Part shown: piece by piece, positions 13,021 to 20,885 of the stretch
How the letters are laid out: each line of letters starts with the position of its first letter
Position numbering within the stretch: position 1 is the stretch's first letter
Assembly (NCBI GenBank): GCA_023450745.1
Contig: JAEXGR010000083.1
Location: forward strand, 1 to 22,118
Direction: 5' to 3'
DNA: 22,118 nucleotides
DNA from: Synergistota bacterium
Lineage (GTDB): Bacteria; Synergistota; Synergistia; Synergistales; Synergistaceae
Notes under the pieces: generated by a model
Database searches by the model: none
The model's input: the letters and a program-made list of their open reading frames with translations, nothing else
What the model was told of the DNA's origin: nothing
Position numbers and translations under genes: made by a program

Positions 13021-15655
13021 AGCTCTTAAGAAACTGCAGCAGCGCCTCGCCGTTCAGCGGTCTCGCGATCAGGTAGCCCTGTATTTTGGGGCAGCCGATG
13101 TTGAGCAGCGCGGCAAGCTCGTCTCTGCTTTCGACTCCTTCGACGACGACCTCATGGCCGGTGGCGCGCGCGACCGTGATGATCGCCTTGATGATCTCCC
13201 GCTGCTCGAGAGAATTTTCTACCCCTTTAACGAAGCTCTTGTCTATCTTTAAATAGTCGGCGTTGAGGTTTTTCAGATACGAGATGCTGGAGTATCCCGT
13301 GCCGAAGTCGTCGATGAATATTGCGATCCCCGCCTCTTTAAAGGGCCGCAGCCGCTCTTGCAGCGCCGAGGCGCTTTCAAAGCCGTTTGATTCGGTGATC
13401 TCTATGCCCAGCGACTTTGCGGGAAGGCCGGACTCCTCCACTTTGGATAACAGCTTGGCGACGAAGTCGGCCTGCGCGAGTTGGACCATGGAGATGTTGA
13501 ACTCTACGGCGACGTCCTCTCCCAGCGCCAAGAGCTTTTTGGCGAAGGCGATTGATTCGCGCGCCACCCAGTCGCCGAGCGCGTTGATAAAGCCGTTTGT
13601 CTCCGCCAGCGGGATAAAAACAGACGGCGGGACCTCTCCGTAGCGGGCGCTGTGCCAGCGTGAGAGAGCCTCGACGGAGGTGATCCGGTCCTCCAAAACG
13701 TCGTATATCGGCTGGTAATAGAGCTCCATCTCCCCGTTTTTCAGGGAGTTTTGCAGCGCCAGCTCAAGGTCCAGGTGGTGCAGGATGGAGCGGTATCTCT
13801 TTTCGTCAAGGATGTAGAGCCCGTCGTTTGCTTTCGCCTGGCGGATTGCGATCTCTCCGTAGCGGAAGATGTCGTCCGGCGTCACGCTGCGGTTGGCGAT
13901 ATATTCCCGGTAAGCGACGATTCCGATGACGACGGTGACTTCAAAGGTGTTGCTGTCGATAGTAAAAGGCGCAAAGAAGGCCTCTTTGACGGCTTTGCAG
14001 AGCGCCGGAAGCTCCCGCTGCTCATTGAATGTGTGATAAATGACGAAGTCGTCGTGCCTGAGGCTGTAGAGCTCGGCGTTAAAGCCCTTTACGGCGTCGG
14101 AGAGCCGGCGCGCGGCCTCCGCTACCGTTTTGTTGTGGACGGGGCTGCCGAATATTTCCAGAATTTTGTGTCCGTCGTTAATTTCGACGAAGCAGCAGGC
14201 GGCCTGGTAGCTCGCCGGCATATTCCCGGCCATCACCGCGCGGATCTTCTGCGAGAAGACCTCGGAGTTCGGCAGCTTCGTCAGTTGGTTGACGTAGGCC
14301 AGGTCGCGGACGCGCTGCTGTAACTTCTCGTCCTCCGTGATGTCGATTGCCAGAGCCTGCCCGACGCCGCTCTGGTCGGCTTCCAGAATCTGGAGGTGCA
14401 GGTAGACGCTTCTGCCGTTGGGGGTCACACAGCATAGGCGCAGCGACTCGCCGCCCTTAAACGGCGCCTGTGGAAAATTTTTCTGTCCCGCCGCGGCGAT
14501 CTCGTCGAATTTAAAATGCCGCGTCTTGGGCGGCAGCCCCAGCAGCTTGGCAAAGCTCTCGTCGAAATCGTCGGCCCGCCCCGAAGGATGGAGGGTCAGC
14601 AGATGCAGCCCCGAAGAATCGATCACTCTGTCGGAGATGCTCTGGAGACGCGCGGAGCGCCAGGCGTAAAAATAAACGAGCAGGGTGATGCCGATCAGCA
14701 GCAGCGTCAGCGCCGCGAAGGAGACGCCGATCTTGATCATCAGTTTCTGCTGCGCGCCTCTGATGCTTTTATTTGACGAGACGGCGACCAGCTTCCAGTT
14801 GCTGGTATTCGGCAGCGTCACATAAGAGACGAACCTGTCCGTGCTCTTGGAGGTGTAGTTATAGACCGTGGAGCTGCCGGCGACGGAAGCCATTTGCACG
14901 GCGAGCTCTTTTCTTTCCTCGGGTGAGAGTATCCCGCCCATAAAGTTGAAGACGTTCGTCGAGCCGCTGAAATACATCTGCGGGTCGCTGAAGACGCCGG
15001 AATTGGAGATGACGGAATTTTCGCCGTCGATCAGAAAGAGAACGGCGCCGTTGTAGGGGATGTCGATGTCTTTGAGGAAGGAGGCGGCGTCGCTGATACC
15101 CATGACGGCGTTGAGCGTGCCGATGACCCTCGCGCCCATATAAACGGGGACGCATAGCGCGATGAACTCCGTGCCCTGTATCCGGTCCTTCGCGGAGGGA
15201 TCGAGAATCACGGATGAGGTGGAGGAGAAACCTCGCAGCGCCTGCTGAAAAAAGTCATAGACATAAATGTTGTAGGTTTTGTCTTTTGATGCGACCACGT
15301 CGCCGTTTTCGTCGGCGATCGTGAAACGCTTATAATTCATCCGGTCTTTTATCCGGCTGTAAAAGAGGAGGTGTTCCTGTAGTTCCGTCAGCACGGTACG
15401 GGGAGTGCGGTTCTCATTGTTGGTGCGGAGCCTCGCGATCGACGAGAGCATTTGGATACGGGTGTTGATTCTTTCATTGACGATGTCGGCGGCGAGGGAA
15501 ACCACGGAATGCGTCTGAGCGTCGTCCTGCTCCATATACAAATCCTTGGTGCGGAGCAGCAGCATTACGCCTAGGCAGCCAAGCAGAAGAAGCATTATTA
15601 TGAGGAGAACGAAAGTACGTGTCATAAAGAAACGTGTTTTTATCCTATTCTTCAA
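12989..15655 (-). CDS. Membrane-bound Cache, degenerate GGDEF, EAL domain protein (likely c-di-GMP phosphodiesterase)
   Basis: An 888-residue signalling protein. An N-terminal transmembrane helix (about 13-35) precedes a periplasmic Cache-like sensor (about 40-305). A second transmembrane helix (about 312-335) and a PAS-like linker follow, then a GGDEF domain with the active-site motif degraded to RHDDF (533-537). The C-terminal EAL domain keeps E662-A-L, Asn720, Glu752, Asp782/Asp783 (DDFGTG), Lys803, Glu839 and Gln859. It should therefore hydrolyse c-di-GMP, with the GGDEF domain catalytically dead but possibly GTP-sensing. The start is TTG 15655 with GAGGAG 8 bases upstream. An extended -10 promoter lies 39 bases upstream of the start. 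The 3' end overlaps the Lgt-like gene. Confidence 0.9.
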   Translation of the reverse strand: MKNRIKTRFFMTRTFVLLIIMLLLLGCLGVMLLLRTKDLYMEQDDAQTHSVVSLAADIVNERINTRIQMLSSIARLRTNNENRTPRTVLTELQEHLLFYSRIKDRMNYKRFTIADENGDVVASKDKTYNIYVYDFFQQALRGFSSTSSVILDPSAKDRIQGTEFIALCVPVYMGARVIGTLNAVMGISDAASFLKDIDIPYNGAVLFLIDGENSVISNSGVFSDPQMYFSGSTNVFNFMGGILSPEERKELAVQMASVAGSSTVYNYTSKSTDRFVSYVTLPNTSNWKLVAVSSNKSIRGAQQKLMIKIGVSFAALTLLLIGITLLVYFYAWRSARLQSISDRVIDSSGLHLLTLHPSGRADDFDESFAKLLGLPPKTRHFKFDEIAAAGQKNFPQAPFKGGESLRLCCVTPNGRSVYLHLQILEADQSGVGQALAIDITEDEKLQQRVRDLAYVNQLTKLPNSEVFSQKIRAVMAGNMPASYQAACCFVEINDGHKILEIFGSPVHNKTVAEAARRLSDAVKGFNAELYSLRHDDFVIYHTFNEQRELPALCKAVKEAFFAPFTIDSNTFEVTVVIGIVAYREYIANRSVTPDDIFRYGEIAIRQAKANDGLYILDEKRYRSILHHLDLELALQNSLKNGEMELYYQPIYDVLEDRITSVEALSRWHSARYGEVPPSVFIPLAETNGFINALGDWVARESIAFAKKLLALGEDVAVEFNISMVQLAQADFVAKLLSKVEESGLPAKSLGIEITESNGFESASALQERLRPFKEAGIAIFIDDFGTGYSSISYLKNLNADYLKIDKSFVKGVENSLEQREIIKAIITVARATGHEVVVEGVESRDELAALLNIGCPKIQGYLIARPLNGEALLQFLKSFSDGDTVKRV

Positions 15656-15692
15656 TAGCCTAACTCCTCTAGTTGTACGGCTTCGCTAACAT

Positions 15693-15701
15693 ATTATAGC
15701 A
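15693..15701 (-). promoter_or_regulatory. Extended -10 promoter of the EAL gene
   Basis: TGCTATAAT on the minus strand (extended -10, perfect TATAAT); no good -35 was found at 16-18 bases upstream. It lies 38-46 bases before the TTG start. Confidence 0.55.
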
Positions 15702-15885
15702 TATTAAAGCGCGGATATATCTTTCCGCCGCTGCGTAAAATACTGACTGAGCGGCGCGGCCGCCTTTTCGCGGCGCGGCGGCGGGCGGGGCGGCAAATAA
15801 AAGAGCGCGGGCGCGAAGGATGTTTTTTGCCGCACATAACGCATACGGCATTGTCATCTTCACAAATATTCCACAAAAAACATCG

Positions 15886-15913
15886 TTGACTTTCGTTGAC
15901 CATATGGTATTAT
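15886..15913 (+). promoter_or_regulatory. Promoter of the Do-family protease gene
   Basis: TTGACT (15886-15891), a 16-base spacer and TATTAT (15908-15913). The -35 region contains a tandem CGTTGAC (15884-15890 and 15894-15900), and the -10 is adjoined by the palindrome ACCATATGGT. This could be a regulator site. It is inferred by eye. Confidence 0.7.
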
Positions 15914-15960
15914 TATGAGCCATGCAGCAAGTATATAAGAAAAAATTTGGAGGTGTCTCA

Positions 15961-17490
15961 ATGGAAAAATTCAATCTGAACAGCAGCTTGAAAAAGTTCG
16001 GCACGGCTGCGCTGGCCGCTTTGATTTTATTTGCCGGCGGAGCCGCGGGGTCCTATATAGCGACGAGATATACAGTAACCGAGACGGGCATCGGCACGGC
16101 GTCAAATCCCGGCGGGGCGGCGGTGGCTTCCACCCCCGCGGTCTTTGACCAGAAGAACCCCTACGTGGCGATCGTCAAGCGGAGCTCGCCCGCGGTCGTC
16201 AACATCGACGTCGAGACCATGGTGACGGAGCAGCCGATGGTCAATCCCTTCCAGGGCAACCCCTTCTTCGAGGAATTTTTCGGAGAGGACTTCTTCGGCC
16301 CGCAGCAGCGGCAGAGCCAGCCCCGCAAGGTGCCGCGCCGCGGCAAGGGCTCGGGCTTCATCGTCAGCAAGGAGGGCTATATCCTGACGAACAACCATGT
16401 CGTCGAGGATGCCGACAAGATAAAGGTCACGATGCTCGACGGCAGGACCTTTGACGCGAAGAAGGTCGGACAGGACCCCACGTTCGACCTCGCCGTGATC
16501 CAGATCAAGGCAAGCGACCTTCCCGTTCTGCCGCTGGGCGACTCCAGCGCCACCGAGGTGGGGGAGCAGGTCGTGGCGATCGGCAACCCGCACGGCTTTG
16601 AGAATACCGTCACCGCGGGAATCATCTCCGCAAAGAACAGGACCCTGCAGGCGCCGGGAATAAATTTCCAGGGATTCCTTCAGACCGACGCGGCGATCAA
16701 CCCCGGAAACAGCGGCGGTCCGCTCATCGACCTTAACGGCAACGTCATCGGGATTAACACGGCGATTGTTCCTTACGCGCAGGGCATCGGCTTCGCGGTC
16801 CCCGTCAACATGGCGAAACAGATCATGGACGACCTCATCAAGCACGGCGAGGTGCGCCGCGGCTGGCTCGGCGTAACGGTGCAGCCGCTCACGGCTTCGC
16901 TTGTGGAGGCCTACAAGATCCCTGTCAAAGAGGGCTCGATCATCGCCGACGTCCAGAAAGGCTCGCCGGCGGATAAGTTCGGCCTCCGGCGCGGCGACGT
17001 GATCGTGGCGGTCGGCGACAGCAAGATCAAGAACAGCGAGGACGTGGTCTTCGCGGTGCGCAACAAGCTCGCGGGCGAAAAGGTTCCCTTTGAGCTCTAC
17101 CGCGACGGCAAGAAGATGACGATCGAAGTCACCCTCGGCGACATAGACGGCGTGAAGGGCGCGAAGAGACAGAGCCCCAGCGCTCGCGGCGGCCAGCAGA
17201 GCGCCCCGAAGGAATCGACGCAGATGGGAATTACGGTGGTGCTCAACAGCCCTGAGTTCAGTAAACAGTATGACCTTGCGGAGACAGAGGGCGTGGTGGT
17301 GACGAAGGTTGCCCAGGGGTCCCAGGGACAGCGTCTGGGCCTCCGCCCGGGAGACGTCATCCTGGAGATCAACCGGCAGAAGATAAACTCCATCGCCGAT
17401 TGGGAGCGGATGATGAACGCCAAACGGGGTGCGCTGGGCTTCCTGATCTCGCGCGACGGACAGACGCTTTTCATCTCCGTCGGCCAGTAG
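15961..17490 (+). CDS. Do/DegP (HtrA) family periplasmic serine protease
   Basis: The 509-residue product has an N-terminal signal anchor (GTAALAALILFAGGAAGSY) and a trypsin-like protease domain with catalytic His146 (TNNHVVED), Asp176 (FDLAVIQI) and Ser251 (NPGNSGGPLID). Two PDZ domains follow (about 285-375 and 415-505). It acts in the envelope as a protease/chaperone on misfolded proteins. The ATG at 15961 is chosen over an upstream in-frame ATG at 15922 because GGAGG sits 7 bases before it and the signal sequence starts there. A Phe-rich loop (PFQGNPFFEEFFGEDFFG) in the L1/LA region is family-like. It has its own promoter and strong terminator, so is monocistronic. Confidence 0.95.
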   Translation: MEKFNLNSSLKKFGTAALAALILFAGGAAGSYIATRYTVTETGIGTASNPGGAAVASTPAVFDQKNPYVAIVKRSSPAVVNIDVETMVTEQPMVNPFQGNPFFEEFFGEDFFGPQQRQSQPRKVPRRGKGSGFIVSKEGYILTNNHVVEDADKIKVTMLDGRTFDAKKVGQDPTFDLAVIQIKASDLPVLPLGDSSATEVGEQVVAIGNPHGFENTVTAGIISAKNRTLQAPGINFQGFLQTDAAINPGNSGGPLIDLNGNVIGINTAIVPYAQGIGFAVPVNMAKQIMDDLIKHGEVRRGWLGVTVQPLTASLVEAYKIPVKEGSIIADVQKGSPADKFGLRRGDVIVAVGDSKIKNSEDVVFAVRNKLAGEKVPFELYRDGKKMTIEVTLGDIDGVKGAKRQSPSARGGQQSAPKESTQMGITVVLNSPEFSKQYDLAETEGVVVTKVAQGSQGQRLGLRPGDVILEINRQKINSIADWERMMNAKRGALGFLISRDGQTLFISVGQ

Positions 17491-17586
17491 GGCCGCGCCT
17501 GCCGCATGCGCCGGCAAGTCTCACGGGCCTGGCGGCGCGGATAGGAGAACGGGCGGCAGCGCCCTTGCGGAAAAATTAATGGCATA

Positions 17587-17636
17587 AAAAAGAACCAGCC
17601 CCGCCGGTAAGATATACGCCGGCGGGGCTGGTTTTC
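17587..17636. terminator. Strong intrinsic terminator after the Do-family protease gene
   Basis: A perfect 15-bp stem: AACCAGCCCCGCCGG (17593-17607) pairs with its complement (17619-17633), 11-nt loop. A run of A precedes it and the plus strand ends GGTTTTC. The T-run is better on the minus strand, so it may stop readthrough both ways. Confidence 0.85.
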
Positions 17637-17642
17637 GTATTA

Positions 17643-17819
17643 GGGAACCGCTGATTATATGCGCCACTTGCGTCACGCAGCAGACCCCGCCCGTCGCTCC
17701 CACGTATCAATATACGCCTCCGCGCCGCTTGGGGCCTGCTGCGTTTAGCGCCTGGCACATCTAATCAGCGGACATACGCTGGTTATTATTCGGCTTATTT
17801 TCAATTAATCAGCGGTTCC
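17643..17819. mobile_element. MITE-like element with terminal inverted repeats
   Basis: The ends GGGAACCGCTGATTA (17643-17657) and TAATCAGCGGTTCC (17806-17819) are inverted repeats, with one mismatch over 15 bases when the adjacent T is counted. TTA flanks both sides (17640-17642 and 17820-17822), a possible target duplication. A third inverted copy TAATCAGCGG is internal at 17762-17771. Within it CCGCTGATTATATGCGCCA (17648-17666) pairs with 17753-17771 with two mismatches, and ACGCAGCAGACCCC (17675-17688) pairs with 17731-17744. The core hairpin is CGTAT/ATACG (17703-17716). No ORF is inside. It is most likely a non-autonomous element. It fills most of the 17491-17913 gap. Confidence 0.7.
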
Positions 17820-17913
17820 TTAGAAACGCGGTCGGGTCAGACGCGTGAAGGACCGCCGCGCGTCCATACTGTCAGGGCGGCGGGCTCTTTTCGCCCGCGG
17901 CATGTGTTTGCCG

Positions 17914-18384
17914 CTATTTTTTCCGATAGCAGAAATCGCAGCAGTCGCCGCCCTCCATCAGCGTCTGGGAACGGACGAGCTCGAGGTCCTCGTCAAAGCC
18001 CTCGAGGAAGGCCGCGTCGCGCTCGCAGGAGATGATGGTTCCGATATCGCCGTAGCCGAGTTCCCGGTAAATTTCTTCGAAGGCGCAGTAGGTGACGTCG
18101 AAGCTGCAGCAGTCGCCGCTGTTCTCCCGCGGCGTGGATTTTTGCGCGCCGCCCTCGCCCCATTTCGCGACGCAGTTTTTCTTGAACGACTCCAGCCCCT
18201 TGCCGTACCGGGCGCTCAGCTCTCTGCCGCTCTCTCGCGAAATATCCTTCAGCGTGCGGCGAACGATCTCGTAGGTGCGTTCTTCCCCGAACTCGCGGCA
18301 GAAGGCGCGTATAAGCGGCCCCATAACTTTTGCCTCTATCTCCCTCTGTTGAAGCAGCGGGATCTCCTTAAAATTCTCTCTCAA
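17914..18384 (-). CDS. L-2-amino-thiazoline-4-carboxylic acid hydrolase-like protein
   Basis: This 156-residue soluble protein starts at TTG 18384, supported by GGAGG 7 bases upstream; longer in-frame starts lack a ribosome site. The family block is SFDVTYCAFEEIYRELGYGD followed by ISCERDAAFLEGFDEDLELV, RSQTLMEGGDCCDFCYRKK. This cysteine- and acid-rich C-terminal pattern resembles the ATC hydrolase family (pfam-type domain with F-V-T-C and SC-RD-E motifs). Enzymes named after this family hydrolyse a thiazoline in L-cysteine synthesis, but most members are uncharacterised, so substrate here is unknown. It stands alone between a repeat element and a divergent operon. The sequence is Cys-rich (10 Cys), fitting an anaerobe. 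Confidence 0.72.
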   Translation of the reverse strand: MRENFKEIPLLQQREIEAKVMGPLIRAFCREFGEERTYEIVRRTLKDISRESGRELSARYGKGLESFKKNCVAKWGEGGAQKSTPRENSGDCCSFDVTYCAFEEIYRELGYGDIGTIISCERDAAFLEGFDEDLELVRSQTLMEGGDCCDFCYRKK

Positions 18385-18597
18385 GATGAAACCTCCTTTA
18401 GTTACATACAGCAACGATAATGCCATTATTTTACTCTGAAAGCCGCTTATACGCATCATTTTGCGCCGCGGGCCGGCAAAAAACCAAAGGCGCGACGCCG
18501 CTTTCCTCGGTAAATATCGCGCCGCCGTTTGCCATCTTTCCGGGATAGGGATATATTTGTCAAGGAGGCGGGCAGCAACGCGCGCCGTGCCGCGGAA

Positions 18598-18665
18598 TGC
18601 CTGAAAAAGAGGTACGATGATTTGCCAATCATTAGTTTTGCCAATTTTTTTCAGGCAATTATAGA
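18598..18665 (+). promoter_or_regulatory. Inverted repeat overlapping a candidate promoter
   Basis: TGCCTGAAAAA (18598-18608) and TTTTTCAGGCA (18647-18657) are perfect 11-bp inverted arms 38 bases apart. A candidate promoter TTGCCA (18638-18643), 16 bases, TATAGA (18660-18665) has the right arm as its spacer. A repressor site for the downstream membrane operon is possible. The rest of the 18385-18755 gap shows no gene. Confidence 0.4.
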
Positions 18666-18755
18666 TAAATAGCCGGGCGGCCGGATGTTAAAATAAACTG
18701 ACGAGCGGCGGCCGCTGAATAATGACAGAACAATTTGAAGGAGGTCTATACCGAA

Positions 18756-19097
18756 ATGAACGATCAGCTTACTGAGACGAGCCAGGCCAGAATAGAGGCG
18801 CTGGAGGCAAAGATCGCGGAGCTTGAAGCCATGCTGCGGAAGCAGGCGCCGGAGGCCTGCGAGGGCAAAGAGGCGCTTCTTGAGAATCTAAGAAGCGGCG
18901 CGGAGAGGCTTTATGAGGACCTGACCCCGTTTGTCGAGAAATATAAAGAGGAGCGCGACGCGGCGATGCGCGCCGCCTGTACGAAAATCCGCGAACATCC
19001 CCTGATGTCGGTGGCGGCGGCCTTCGGCGCGGGGCTTGTGATCGCCAAACTGTTGGAGAACAAGGTCTGCCACGGCGGACATTATCACCGTTCCTGA
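18756..19097 (+). CDS. DUF883/YqjD-ElaB-like membrane-anchored coiled-coil protein
   Basis: A 113-residue protein with a long, charged coiled-coil N-terminal half (ARIEALEAKIAELEAMLRK). A C-terminal hydrophobic helix with Gly residues follows (EHPLMSVAAAFGAGLVIAKL). This is the layout of DUF883 (YqjD/ElaB) proteins, inner-membrane ribosome-associated factors in E. coli. The ATG at 18756 has AAGGAGG 11 bases upstream; an upstream TTG overlapping that site is rejected. Two small membrane genes follow, so it probably heads a three-gene operon. The family call is from layout and the C-terminal motif, not exact match. Confidence 0.68.
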   Translation: MNDQLTETSQARIEALEAKIAELEAMLRKQAPEACEGKEALLENLRSGAERLYEDLTPFVEKYKEERDAAMRAACTKIREHPLMSVAAAFGAGLVIAKLLENKVCHGGHYHRS

Positions 19098-19152
19098 TGG
19101 CGGCGGCGAAACGATGCCTTGCCGCGGCTTCCCTGAGCGGGGGCGTATCTGA

Positions 19153-19470
19153 GTGAACAGGCTGACCGAGCTTGTGCTGAGCTTCTTCGACCTGCTGGAG
19201 GCGGAGGGGCGCGAGTTTCGCGGGCAGGCGCAGGCCGTCCTGCGCGGCGCGATGATGCTCTTCTTCGGCGGCGTCCTGCTTATCGCGGGTACGCTCGCGG
19301 CCGGGTACGCCCTTTATCTTGCGCTGGCCTGCCTGCTCGGGCGTCCGGCCGCCGCGTTTGTCGTCGCGCTGCTGCTTTGCGCCGCAGGGATGACGCTCAT
19401 CTCAAAGTCGTCTTCGCCGGATAAAGGCCGCGGGGACGAGGCCCGCGTGGAGGCGGAAAATGACAAATAA
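19153..19470 (+). CDS. Small two-transmembrane protein, YqjE/phage-holin-like (DUF1469-like)
   Basis: A 105-residue protein starting on GTG 19153. It has an amphipathic N-terminus, two predicted transmembrane helices (about residues 30-55 and 63-83) and a charged tail (DKGRGDEARVEAENDK). It matches the layout of YqjE-type proteins, often called phage holin family. No clear Shine-Dalgarno is seen, which weakens the exact start. It follows the coiled-coil gene by 55 nt and overlaps the next gene by 11 nt. Confidence 0.6.
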   Translation: MNRLTELVLSFFDLLEAEGREFRGQAQAVLRGAMMLFFGGVLLIAGTLAAGYALYLALACLLGRPAAAFVVALLLCAAGMTLISKSSSPDKGRGDEARVEAENDK

Positions 19471-19696
19471 AGCCAAACCGAAAAGTATTGCGGAGGCAAA
19501 GGCGGGCTTTGCCGCGGCGATGGACCGGATTAGCCCGACGAATATAGTAAAAAGCCATCCGCTGGAGAGCGCCGCGGCCGCGGCGGCGGCCGGAGCGCTC
19601 TCGGCGCTTGCGGGAAGAAGGCTTTTATCGCTTGTCTTTCCGATAACGGAGTTGATTTCGCTATACGGCAGGCTGAAAAACGGCGGCGCGAAATAG
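19460..19696 (+). CDS. Small YqjK-like protein of the same operon
   Basis: A 78-residue protein with the sequence KSHPLESAAAAAAAGALSAL and a basic hydrophobic tail (GRRLLSLVFPITELISLYGR). Its HPL-x-S-AAA block resembles the membrane motif of the first gene in this operon (EHPLMSVAAAFG). The ATG at 19460 lies within the end of the preceding gene (11-nt overlap), implying translational coupling. The three-gene order coiled-coil/two-TM/small basic protein parallels E. coli yqjD-yqjE-yqjK. The assignment is by context. Confidence 0.55.
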   Translation: MTNKAKPKSIAEAKAGFAAAMDRISPTNIVKSHPLESAAAAAAAGALSALAGRRLLSLVFPITELISLYGRLKNGGAK

Positions 19697-19698
19697 CC

Positions 19699-20439
19699 TT
19701 ACGAGGCGGCCGCCGTCCTGGCGTAGAGGATATGAAAGCCGCTCTTGTGCTTGCGGACCAGTTTGTAGCCGGCATATCCCTCGGCGATGGCCTTCATCTG
19801 CGCGGCCTTATCCCGAATCGGGATCTGCAGGTGTCCATGCGTCCAGATCGGCAGCAGCGAAGGGCGGAAGTCTTTTTTTAGGATGAAGCGCAGATAACCG
19901 CCGTAAACCTCTTTAATGCCGATGATTCTGAAATTACAGGTTAAAATGTTGTTCAGGCTGAAGATGTTCTTCGGCGAGACGGTCGTTATCAGCGAAGTGT
20001 GCGTCTCCGCAACGACATCCTCCACGATGTACTGGGTCAGATACTGCACATTGTTGCCGCGGAACTCCCAGTCGACGACGCAGAAGCCGGTGACGGCGGG
20101 CAATTCATCATCTTCAAGCGTCATTCCGAAAGAATCCGCCGCCTCGCGAACCCAGCCGTCAGCCATCTTAATGGTGCGCGCGGTGACGAGCCGCCCCTCG
20201 TAGCGTATCCCTACCGCCAGCCCTTCGCCGCCGAGGAAACGTTCTATCTCCTCATAGGGGCTTGCCGCGAAGATGTCGCGCGACAGGCCGTTGGCCACCT
20301 CGTTATGAAGGGCTGCCGTTTCTGCGACATCCCCGGGGCCAAGCCTGCAAAGCTCGCACGCGGCGAGTTGCGCCGCGCCGTTTGCGTTATGCTTTCTGAT
20401 GAATATCTTTCGTGAATTGCTCTCCCTGAATAAATTCAT
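19699..20439 (-). CDS. GNAT-like acetyltransferase domain protein
   Basis: A 246-residue protein with a GNAT-like core: GEGLAVGIRYEGRLVTARTI (beta strands), ELPAVTGFCVVDWEFRGNNVQYL (motif-A-like strand and acetyl-CoA loop, where RGNN departs from the usual R/Q-x-x-G-x-G/A), then VSPKNIFSLNNILTCNFRII (the later helix with the NxxSxxxxxxxGF-type pattern). The ATG at 20439 follows AAGGAGGGG. The substrate is unknown. It converges with the yqjD-like operon, with only 2 bases between stops. It has a promoter at 20492-20521. Confidence 0.6.
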   Translation of the reverse strand: MNLFRESNSRKIFIRKHNANGAAQLAACELCRLGPGDVAETAALHNEVANGLSRDIFAASPYEEIERFLGGEGLAVGIRYEGRLVTARTIKMADGWVREAADSFGMTLEDDELPAVTGFCVVDWEFRGNNVQYLTQYIVEDVVAETHTSLITTVSPKNIFSLNNILTCNFRIIGIKEVYGGYLRFILKKDFRPSLLPIWTHGHLQIPIRDKAAQMKAIAEGYAGYKLVRKHKSGFHILYARTAAAS

Positions 20440-20491
20440 ACCTATCCCCTCCTTTTTGCGGCATAAAATTTTTAGAAAAGGAGACTATAAA

Positions 20492-20521
20492 ATTATAATT
20501 GAAAATGAGGGGATAGTTCAA
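20492..20521 (-). promoter_or_regulatory. Promoter of the GNAT-like gene
   Basis: On the minus strand: TTGAAC (20521-20516), an 18-base spacer and a perfect TATAAT (20497-20492), 53 bases before the ATG. Confidence 0.65.
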
Positions 20522-20730
20522 GGGCAGTGCCGTTTATTTTATCAATACCAATTGTGATAATTTTCGATTATTAAGGCTCACGCGGTGCGCGGCCAAGGAT
20601 TTCCGCGGATGGCGGCGGAGGGAAAGATAAAACAGCGGCGCTGGTTGTTTGCTTATCTTAAAACGCGGCGTCGTTGCATCCCCCCGATTAGTCTGTTCGA
20701 TTAGTCCGTCGGTCAAATCAGAGGTTTTTG
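20522..20730. other. Gene-free spacer
   Basis: There is no coding region I can support between the GNAT promoter and the left duplicated terminator. A near tandem CGATTAGTCTGTT/CGATTAGTCCGTC pair is present at about 20686-20711; nothing else stands out. Confidence 0.5.
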
Positions 20731-20786
20731 AGAGAAGAAAAATAAAAAATCCCCTGCTGCTGCAAGGGATTGTCTGCTTATTGGAG
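20731..20786. repeat. Left copy of the 56-bp tRNA-Cys 3'-end/terminator repeat
   Basis: This 56-bp stretch matches 21792-21847 at 54 of 56 positions as a direct repeat. It contains the tRNA-Cys last five bases (CTCCA on the minus strand) and the whole terminator. It ends at the 20786/20787 boundary, after which the two copies diverge. It bounds a roughly 1-kb segment holding one gene. Confidence 0.9.
20743..20771 (-). terminator. Duplicated tRNA-Cys-type terminator downstream of the BRO gene
   Basis: The hairpin is AATCCCTTGC/GCAGGGGATT with a loop AGCA and one U-G pair, followed by a U-run (minus strand). It would end leftward BRO transcription about 115 bases past its stop codon. Confidence 0.75.
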
Positions 20787-20885
20787 ACTCTCCCGCTTCT
20801 AAAAAATAATTAATTTATATTGATATATACTGTATATAGCAGAAAAAATACATTAATGATTATACGGTTATTTATACAAAAAAAT

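Noticed and set aside
16102..17517. A 471-codon open frame opposite the Do-family protease gene
   Set aside because: It is an antisense shadow; composition is low-complexity His/Asp/Arg/Leu.
20821..20843. A palindromic TATATAC-T-GTATATA stretch followed by GCAG, resembling a LexA box
   Set aside because: Half-site spacing does not fit the enterobacterial CTG-N10-CAG form, and it lies downstream of the BRO gene rather than at its promoter.
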